Source: Ramicandelaber brevisporus
Taxonomy: Eukaryota > Kickxellomycota > Ramicandelaberales > Ramicandelaberaceae
Assembly: GCA_025201865.1 (NCBI GenBank)
Contig: MU603306.1
Span: 1-11,085, forward strand
Length of the DNA: 11,085 bases
Direction: 5' to 3'
Each line of letters begins with the position of its first letter. Positions within the stretch are counted from its first letter, which is position 1. The notes beneath the pieces were generated by a model, which worked only from the letters and a program-made list of their open reading frames with translations, was not told where the DNA came from and ran no database searches. The translations under genes and the position numbers were made by a program. Below, piece by piece: positions 6,010-11,085 of this stretch.

Positions 6010-7320
6010 ATGACAACGGCGACGATGACTCTTGACGCAGCCAAGCTGACTGCAATTGAGTGGCGATCACCCGAGTGGCTCGCCATGTACGGGCCGTTAC
6101 GTCGCGAGAATGTGCTTGATTACTTTTCACTGTCGCCCTTCTGGGACACTGGCTGTAAAAATGCCAACTTGCGTATGCAGATGCGCGTTCAGCTTCAGCA
6201 ACAACAGCAGCAACAACAACAGCAACAAATGCATCCCGGTGGAGGAGGCATGCCATTTGGTGGTAGTGTTCCTGGATTCGGTGTTGGCTCATTAACATCC
6301 ATTCAGCAATATCTGATCGAATCCAGTAAAGGAGCAATTACGCCTCAGCAAGCAAGCCAAATGGCACATACAATCCTTTCTGATCCATTCACATATGCTG
6401 CCCATTTTAGAGATCACGCCGGGATAGAGTACGAAATTGTCCATGAAGTGCCTGCGTCTCCACCTCCGGGCATGCCGCCTCAGCCAGGAATGCCCGTTCA
6501 TGGAGCACAGTTTGTAATTCAGAAACAGCAAAGAACAAGTGCGAGAGAGCCAGCGAGACCATTGGCAGTGTTCTATGTGATCAACGATTGCATCTATATG
6601 GCGCCTGACTTGTACAGTGTGGTGAGTAACAGAATCAGATCAGTTGCCAACTGCGTGAAGACGGGATTTGAATTGGCTAGCCAGGCCGTGGAGTACAGTA
6701 TCGCCGATGGCTACTCATGGAGGTTTGATGATACACTCAATAAGCCCAGCAAAGATGGTGGTGATAATGATAAGGACAACGATAGTAATAATAATACAGA
6801 GGGCAGTGAGCAAAAGACAGTAGCATCTCAGAAGCAAAAGGAATCAGAGAAGGCCGAGCAAAGATACTCCACACGAGGAGATCGGGAAGCCCTGGAGTAC
6901 GCAAGTAGAATGGCACACGTTGCTCAATCGCCTGAACAAGTGACGGTAATGCTAGTAAACAAGCTGCGTCAAAGGAGATTGGCGGAAGCTGTCGCTGCTG
7001 AGAATCAGCCTTTACTTCATCAACAATTAGGCAGACCTCAGGCACAGCTGGCACAGGCACAGCAGCAAGCTACGGCTGCTGCTTCCGTAGGTGGTGGACC
7101 AACATCCGCAGTATCTACTCCAAGAGGTCCACTGTCTCCCGGCCCTGCACCCGCACCAGCTCCGGCTCGAACTGAGCGAAGAGCGTCAAAGGCTCAGGCT
7201 GCCACAGCCACAGCCACAACTACAGCTTCGCAAGATGCTCCTACGGCTGCAGCGCCTCCCAAGAGAACTCGGAGGAAGAAGTCCGCTGTAAATGTGGTTT
7301 CTCCTCCAACAAACCCTTAA
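6010..7320 (+). CDS. MED6: Mediator complex subunit 6
   Basis: Med6 is a head-module subunit of Mediator, the nuclear coactivator linking activators to RNA polymerase II. The 436-residue product carries the family core in order: EWRSPEWL (17-24), VLDYFSLSPFWD (35-46), GIEYEI (138-143), FVIQKQQR (168-175), PLAVFYVI (184-191), YMAPDL (196-201) and YSWRF (235-239). About 90 residues separate the second and third blocks, holding 11 Gln (63-73) and a Gly/Pro stretch; other Med6 proteins keep these blocks close. The tail (about 240-436) is low complexity (Asp/Asn, Gln/Ala, Pro/Ala) and ends with a basic KRTRRKK (418-424), a possible nuclear localisation signal. It is longer than human or yeast Med6 (about 250-300). 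The start is the first in-frame ATG (the frame extends left only to a GTG at 5710); ATG 6025 is an alternative. No intron is needed. Confidence 0.95.
   Translation: MTTATMTLDAAKLTAIEWRSPEWLAMYGPLRRENVLDYFSLSPFWDTGCKNANLRMQMRVQLQQQQQQQQQQQMHPGGGGMPFGGSVPGFGVGSLTSIQQYLIESSKGAITPQQASQMAHTILSDPFTYAAHFRDHAGIEYEIVHEVPASPPPGMPPQPGMPVHGAQFVIQKQQRTSAREPARPLAVFYVINDCIYMAPDLYSVVSNRIRSVANCVKTGFELASQAVEYSIADGYSWRFDDTLNKPSKDGGDNDKDNDSNNNTEGSEQKTVASQKQKESEKAEQRYSTRGDREALEYASRMAHVAQSPEQVTVMLVNKLRQRRLAEAVAAENQPLLHQQLGRPQAQLAQAQQQATAAASVGGGPTSAVSTPRGPLSPGPAPAPAPARTERRASKAQAATATATTTASQDAPTAAAPPKRTRRKKSAVNVVSPPTNP
6196..6228 (+). repeat. CAG/CAA repeat encoding 11 Gln in Med6
   Basis: Eleven mixed CAA/CAG codons encode residues 63-73 of Med6, inside an insertion that splits the conserved core. 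CAA interruptions are frequent. Confidence 0.85.
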
Positions 7321-7361
7321 ACACTAGAACGCCTATTAATTAACAGCTAATCACACATATT

Positions 7362-7367
7362 TTTATT
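7362..7367 (-). terminator. Candidate ISU1 polyadenylation signal
   Basis: A perfect AATAAA on minus, 270 bp past the ISU1 stop and only about 40 bp from the MED6 stop on the other strand. A non-canonical signal closer to ISU1 cannot be excluded. Confidence 0.35.
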
Positions 7368-7445
7368 GCTTCAATAGTCTAATAGTTTACGAGTAATTAA
7401 AATTAGAATATAAACCTAGTGCTGTGTGAAGGGCAAATAGAACAG

Positions 7446-7451
7446 AATAAA
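7446..7451 (+). terminator. Candidate MED6 polyadenylation signal
   Basis: The first AATAAA after the MED6 stop, 126 bp downstream in A/T-rich DNA. A second at 7512-7517 follows a TG repeat and could give a longer isoform. Confidence 0.45.
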
Positions 7452-7482
7452 AATGAGTACATCAATGTGTTGTTCGGCAGAA

Positions 7483-7505
7483 TGTGTGTGTGTGTGTGTG
7501 TGTGT
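7483..7505 (+). repeat. (TG)11 dinucleotide repeat
   Basis: Twenty-three bases of alternating T and G lie between two AATAAA hexamers of MED6. In RNA this is a UG repeat (or CA if transcribed from minus). GU-rich elements near AAUAAA often assist cleavage; alternating purine-pyrimidine DNA can also form Z-DNA. Confidence 0.85.
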
Positions 7506-7636
7506 AAAAAGAATAAATAGGTGAATGTACTGAATGATCAGCCAGTCCAAAAAAAGAATGAAGTGAAGTAAAGTGCAATGCTTTGATTACACCAATGCAA
7601 ATAAAAGGAGATCGAATGGATAGATTGCCCTCGGAG

Positions 7637-8194
7637 TTAAGCTGCGGCAGCCGGGGCAGCAGCAGGTGCTTGCTGTGGCAATGGAATCTCAGTCACTTTG
7701 CTGCCACCCTGCTTTGTGCGGTAATCCTTGATAGCCGACTTGATTGCGTCCTCCGCCAGCATCGAACAGTGCAGCTTGACTGGCGGCAAACACAGCTCTT
7801 TGGCAATCTCAGTGTTCTTGATCTTGGCCGCCTCGTCAATGTGCAGTCCACGCACACGCTCTGTCAAATAGCTAGATGAAGCAATGGCAGAGCCGCATCC
7901 AAATGTCTTGAACTTGACATCAACAATTTTGCCACCATCATCGACACGAATCTGCAGCTTCATAACGTCACCGCAGGCGGGGGCTCCCACGAGACCAGTG
8001 CCAACGTCCGAATCAGACTTTGGGAGTGAGCCTACATTGCGGGGGCGTTCGTAGTGATCGATCACCTTTTCGTGGTAGGAGCGACGCTGAGCTGCAAGCG
8101 AGAGAGATTGGAGAGGAAGCAGCAGCCGCTTCGAGGCAGTGCCAAAGAGAATGGGCCGAGCTGGAGCAAGAGCTGACTTGAGCATGTATTTCAT
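7637..8194 (-). CDS. ISU1: Mitochondrial Fe-S cluster scaffold protein
   Basis: This is the IscU/Isu scaffold on which [2Fe-2S] clusters are built in the matrix with cysteine desulfurase (Nfs1-Isd11), frataxin and ferredoxin. Of 185 residues, 1-39 form an Arg-rich presequence ending RRS, giving a mature protein from Tyr40, the conserved N-terminal Tyr. Key residues are all present: Cys74 in GAPACGD with Asp76, Cys100 in FGCGS, and Cys143. The LPPVK motif (136-140) for the Hsp70 chaperone is intact. Met145 after HCS is the eukaryotic-type residue; exchange of the matching residue in yeast Isu1 lessens frataxin dependence. The C-terminus carries an unusual Gln/Pro/Ala tail (about 171-185). The start is ATG 8194; ATG 8185 is a minor alternative. 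The identification is very secure. Confidence 0.97.
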   Translation of the reverse strand: MKYMLKSALAPARPILFGTASKRLLLPLQSLSLAAQRRSYHEKVIDHYERPRNVGSLPKSDSDVGTGLVGAPACGDVMKLQIRVDDGGKIVDVKFKTFGCGSAIASSSYLTERVRGLHIDEAAKIKNTEIAKELCLPPVKLHCSMLAEDAIKSAIKDYRTKQGGSKVTEIPLPQQAPAAAPAAAA

Positions 8195-8294
8195 GTATGC
8201 AGTTTACTTGTAAATTTGTTGGTGAAGTTTTTTTGTGTGCAATGCGAACAAAAAAGTGGAGGTTTGCTCAGCCAAGCAAGACGGCCAGCGAGGT

Positions 8295-8300
8295 TTTATA
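8295..8300 (-). promoter_or_regulatory. TATA box candidate for ISU1
   Basis: On minus the sequence reads TATTATAAAACC, with a perfect TATAAA about 100 bp upstream of the ISU1 ATG. I see no ATG on minus between it and the start codon, which fits a short leader. Confidence 0.5.
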
Positions 8301-8340
8301 ATAGACATCACAGGCGGACAACCACCGAAACACAAACGCT

Positions 8341-8428
8341 ATCTGATACTGACGAAGAAGAAAGAAAAAAAACAGACCAAAATTACAAACATCGCTTACA
8401 CCATCGATTACAGATAGTCACATGATAA
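8341..8428. promoter_or_regulatory. GATA-motif cluster upstream of ISU1
   Basis: Three GATA cores lie within 90 bp: ATCTGATAC at 8341-8349 (8 of 9 matches to ATCWGATAA, the site of fungal iron-responsive GATA repressors such as SreA/Fep1), AGATAG at 8412-8417 and TGATAA at 8423-8428. They begin about 40 bp upstream of the TATA box. Control of ISU1 by iron is inference. Confidence 0.3.
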
Positions 8429-8664
8429 CACTTGTGGAGAGAGAAGGTGTGAAATTAAAGGACAGCGCTATGACGCACGGAGGTTGCACTGCAAAGAAGG
8501 AAAGGACAATAGCGCCGTTGTGAAAGTAGAAGGGTAATCGGCAGTAGTGGCAACAACAACTCCAAAATTTACAGCAATACAACCAGCGTCAACAGGAATG
8601 GAGCAATAACGACGGCTTCACGGCTTCACACTGCCGTTGCAGACGACGCCTGCAATGGACTAGC

Positions 8665-8676
8665 GGGGGGGGGGGG
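8665..8676. repeat. G12 homopolymer
   Basis: Twelve consecutive G on plus, at the point where the intergenic region turns GC-rich. The length is prone to sequencing error. Confidence 0.8.
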
Positions 8677-8765
8677 CGACTGCGGAAGCCGGCACGCAAG
8701 TCGTGACGTACCGGCTATGCGCGAATACGGCCAATCCGACAATGTTTGGGGAGGGTCTGCCACCT

Positions 8766-8850
8766 GCCACACGCTTAGATGCCACACACTCAGGTGCCAC
8801 ATGCCCATATGCCCAGATGCCCAGATGCTCGTATGCTCAGATGCTGGCAT
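8766..8850. repeat. Compound 15-bp / 8-bp tandem repeat
   Basis: Three 15-bp units (8766-8780, 8781-8795, 8796-8810) each consist of a 7-mer GCCACAC/T plus an 8-mer. They are followed by five 8-bp units with consensus GCYCAGAT (8811-8850). The last eight bases of each 15-mer belong to the same 8-mer family, so the array changes period by dropping the 7-mer. More diverged copies may continue to about 8870. It is non-coding, between ISU1 and the aminopeptidase. Confidence 0.75.
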
Positions 8851-9023
8851 GATGAGAATGCCTGCATATGATGAAGGGTGTGCACACGACAACGTGTGAA
8901 TGAGCATCGCGGCGCGGTGCCTCAAGGTCGCCCCTTCAAAAGAAAGAGGCACCTTGCACCTTGGAGCTCTGCGAGCGATCCAAGCTGCATCCGCCGCTGT
9001 TGCCAAGTGTCCACGAAATGCCT

Positions 9024-9051
9024 CGGCCATCGGCCATCAGCCGTCAGCCTC
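9024..9051. repeat. 7-bp tandem repeat
   Basis: Four tandem heptamers: CGGCCAT twice, then the related CAGCCGT and CAGCCTC. It is a GC-rich non-coding repeat without recognised function. Confidence 0.6.
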
Positions 9052-9566
9052 GGCTCCACGGCCACGCCGAGCTGGCCCCATCCCTTTGCCGCTGCCAGTC
9101 TGGCTCGATAGAGCGAGTGATCTAGACCAGCCAATCAATGAATAGCAAAAAAAATGAACACAGTACAGCTGTTCCTTAGATGCTTTCGTTACTCGGAGCC
9201 CAAACGACCTAGACACGCTGACATTGCTCGCGGCCTAGCGCAGCAGCGGCAGCGTTTACTGTGGCCATTCGCCTCCTTGAAACAGGATCAAATCTGGGAA
9301 GATTAAGCGACGGCGCATTGATTCTATTCGACAGGCAAGTGTTCTCAGGGAAATAAGAGCAACTTGAGCGTCTCTGGACACTTAATTTCGTTGACCAGAT
9401 CTGGATTGGATCGGGTCGGAATTTTGTAAAGGCCAAGATTCGCCAAATAGGGCTGCGGGTTGCGGGGAGAAGAAATGTGCTACATCACGCGGTTGGCGGT
9501 CGGTGGTGCGACAACGGCGAAAACAGCAAGCATGCAGCCGTCTCTCCTGCCGCTCTGCATAGCGGG

Positions 9567-9580
9567 TGCGCGCGCGCGCG
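9567..9580. repeat. TG(CG)6 alternating run
   Basis: Fourteen bases of alternating pyrimidine-purine, nearly all CG, about 125 bp upstream of the aminopeptidase ATG. This is a classical Z-DNA-prone sequence and a dense CpG cluster in the likely promoter. Confidence 0.7.
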
Positions 9581-9704
9581 TTCTGCAACGTTGCTCACTC
9601 CCCTCGTTTCGTTTTCAGTCTGTCTCATCACCAACTTTTTCTGAGACGTACCTGTCGTAACATTTTTTTCCCACACCGAACGAAACTGCTCTGTACACAC
9701 CATA

Positions 9705-11085
9705 ATGTGCTCGCCATCTACTTCTGGAAGCGCTACCACCGCCGTGCAGCCGCGCGAGGTGCTGCCCAAGACGCTGACGCCAACCCACTACGACCTGCGC
9801 CTGACGCCGGACCTCGACAAGTTTGTGAGCGACGGTGTTGTTGCTATCTCGGTGCGCGTCAATGAGACAACCGACACCATTGTGCTGAACGCCGCCGATA
9901 TCGAGATCCACAGCGTGCAGGTTGTTGCTGCCGACGCTGCCAAGACCAAGACCAAGACCAAGCTGGACATCAACGTCGCTGCGAACAAGGATGCCATCAA
10001 GTACGATACTGCTGTGCAAACCGCGTCCATCAAGCTGCCAATTGCGCTGGAGGCTGGCACCGAGGCCAAGATTGTGATTGCGTTCCAGAACATCATCAAC
10101 GACCAGATGAACGGCTTCTACCGCGGCTACTACACAGACCCGGACGGCGTGCGCAAGGTCATTGTGTCGACCCAGTTTGAGGCAACCTCGGCGCGTCTGG
10201 CCCTGCCATGCTGGGACGAGCCGGCGCTGAAGGCGACGTTTGATGTGACGCTGGTGGTTCCAGCCCATCTGACTGCGCTGTCGAACATGCATTCAATTTC
10301 CGAGAAAATCCTAGAGAACTCGGAAACCAAGGAGGTCAAGTTCGCAACCACCCCGGTCATGTCCACGTATCTCCTGGCGTTTGCAGTTGGTGAGCTGGAG
10401 TACATCGAGGCTGTGGCCGATGCTGGCTATGGCCAGAACATTGTGCATCGCGTGTACACCACCAAGGGACTGAAGGAGCAAGGCCGGTTTGCGCTGGAGG
10501 TGTCCGTCAAGGCTCTAGCGTTCTTTGCCCGGTGCTTTGGGTTCGACATGGCCAAGATCATGTCCAAGATGGACCACGTGGCACTCCCGGAGTTCGAGAT
10601 GGGTGCTATGGAGAACTGGGGTCTGATTACATACCGCAGTGTTCGTCTTCTGGTCGACCCCAAGTCATCCGGAACCAGATCCAAGATGCTGGTTGCGGAG
10701 GTTGTGTGCCACGAACTAGCCCACCAATGGTTTGGCAACTTAACAAGCCCAGACTGGTGGATGTACCTTTGGCTGAACGAGGGCTTCGCGACATGGGCAG
10801 CGTCGCTGGCTGTGGACCATGTCTTCCCGGAGTGGAAGATCTGGGACCAATTTGTGACTGATGATTTGGGCCGCGCATTGCAGCTCGATTCTCTGCGCTC
10901 GTCCCACCCGATCCAAGTGGATGTCGTCCGCGCCGCCGACATCTCTCAGATATTCGACGCCATCAGCTACGCCAAGGGCTGCGCTGTCATCCGCATGCTT
11001 GTTGCTCACTTGACTCTCGACAAATTCCTGGATGGCCTCAAGACGTATTTCCAGCGCCACAAGTTTGGCAATGCCGCCACCGATG
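9705..11085 (+). CDS. AAP1/APE2: M1 family zinc aminopeptidase, N-terminal part
   Basis: The first 460 residues of a gluzincin aminopeptidase close to fungal Aap1/Ape2 and animal puromycin-sensitive aminopeptidase, which remove N-terminal residues from peptides; the full protein would be about 850-900 residues, so the 3' half is off the window. Landmarks: YDLRLTPDL start of the beta domain, FYRGYY, Gln157 before FEATSARLALPCWDEP, GAMEN (300-304) for the substrate amino group, HELAH (336-340) and NEGFATW with Glu359 giving HEXXH-X18-E, and Tyr422 in ISYAKG for the transition state. All catalytic and zinc residues are present. There is no signal peptide, suggesting a cytosolic enzyme. A KTKTKTK run (80-86) is encoded by a six-base repeat. 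An in-frame TGA at 9642 with no ATG in between fixes the start at 9705. Codons are GC-ending, with Lys nearly always AAG. No intron appears in 1.38 kb. Confidence 0.96.
   Translation, partial: MCSPSTSGSATTAVQPREVLPKTLTPTHYDLRLTPDLDKFVSDGVVAISVRVNETTDTIVLNAADIEIHSVQVVAADAAKTKTKTKLDINVAANKDAIKYDTAVQTASIKLPIALEAGTEAKIVIAFQNIINDQMNGFYRGYYTDPDGVRKVIVSTQFEATSARLALPCWDEPALKATFDVTLVVPAHLTALSNMHSISEKILENSETKEVKFATTPVMSTYLLAFAVGELEYIEAVADAGYGQNIVHRVYTTKGLKEQGRFALEVSVKALAFFARCFGFDMAKIMSKMDHVALPEFEMGAMENWGLITYRSVRLLVDPKSSGTRSKMLVAEVVCHELAHQWFGNLTSPDWWMYLWLNEGFATWAASLAVDHVFPEWKIWDQFVTDDLGRALQLDSLRSSHPIQVDVVRAADISQIFDAISYAKGCAVIRMLVAHLTLDKFLDGLKTYFQRHKFGNAATD

Larger units (their letters stand above)
7321..7636. 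other. Convergent MED6-ISU1 3' region
   Basis: An A/T-rich gap between the two converging stop codons. On plus there are AATAAA hexamers at 7446-7451, 7512-7517 and 7600-7605. On minus, the only perfect AATAAA seen is at 7362-7367. A TG repeat lies at 7483-7505. The arrangement suggests that the 3' UTRs of MED6 and ISU1 overlap. No other gene is visible. Confidence 0.7.
8195..9704. other. Long divergent ISU1-aminopeptidase intergenic region
   Basis: No supportable gene lies in 1.5 kb. The frames here (for example 8626-9030 on minus) are compositional and contain the tandem repeats, with no family motif. The left part (about 8195-8640) is A/T-rich with a TATA box and GATA motifs suited to ISU1. 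The right part, from about 8640, is more GC-rich, with G12 at 8665-8676, a compound tandem repeat (8766-8850), a 7-bp repeat (9024-9051) and a CG run (9567-9580). The aminopeptidase promoter should lie near the right end, but I see no clear TATA box for it. Confidence 0.6.

Noticed and set aside
8054-8065. 12-bp palindrome GTGATCGATCAC
   Set aside because: It lies in the ISU1 coding region and is explained by the conserved VIDHY codons.
8626-9030. 134-codon frame on minus between ISU1 and the aminopeptidase
   Set aside because: It reads through the G12 run and the tandem repeats; the WHLSV repeats are only the 15-bp units in translation.
9615-10292. 225-codon frame on minus
   Set aside because: Antisense shadow of the aminopeptidase N-terminal half.
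1-11085. tRNA genes, mobile elements, CRISPR-like arrays, telomeric repeats
   Set aside because: Looked for by eye: no tRNA B-box context, no transposase or reverse transcriptase motif, no spacer-repeat pattern and no telomere unit were found.

Overview
The window looks like nuclear DNA of a fungus. It holds five protein genes: four complete, and one cut by the right edge. The evidence for a fungus is a WD40 protein with the fungal DUF2415 signature, a fungal-style Med6, an Isu1-type scaffold with a mitochondrial presequence, and an Aap1/Ape2-like M1 aminopeptidase. All five reading frames run without a visible intron. CAG/CAA repeats and other microsatellites are abundant, and intergenic gaps are long (up to 1.5 kb). 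This suggests an intron-poor, early-diverging lineage, perhaps Kickxellomycotina-like, but the placement is an impression and not a result.

Layout, left to right. 1-991 has no convincing gene; it holds a purine-rich tract, a cluster of CACATG motifs, a six-copy hexamer array and the 3' end of the next gene. 992-3163 (minus) is the WD40/DUF2415 protein with long Gln, His and Ser/Gly tracts. 3164-4367 is gene-free and rich in microsatellites; it also has a 16-bp perfect palindrome just past the next gene's stop. 4368-5693 (minus) is mitochondrial aminomethyltransferase (glycine cleavage T-protein). A 316-bp divergent promoter separates it from MED6 (6010-7320, plus). MED6 and ISU1 (7637-8194, minus) converge on a 316-bp gap with polyadenylation signals for both strands. 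8195-9704 is a 1.5-kb divergent intergenic region with a TATA box and GATA motifs on the ISU1 side, an unusual compound tandem repeat in the middle and a GC-rich right half. 9705-11085 (plus) is the N-terminal part of the M1 aminopeptidase, including its active site.

The genes do not form a recognisable pathway cluster. GCVT and ISU1 both act in the mitochondrial matrix and are only distantly linked: the H-protein partner of GCVT needs lipoate, whose synthesis needs Fe-S clusters. MED6 (transcription), the aminopeptidase (cytosolic peptide turnover) and the WD40 protein look like unrelated housekeeping neighbours. I found no mobile element, CRISPR array, tRNA, rRNA or new defence-like system. 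The most unusual material is in the non-coding DNA and in the low-complexity insertions. Four listed starts (WD40, GCVT, MED6, aminopeptidase) are the first in-frame ATG; longer open frames upstream of the first three begin only with TTG or GTG.
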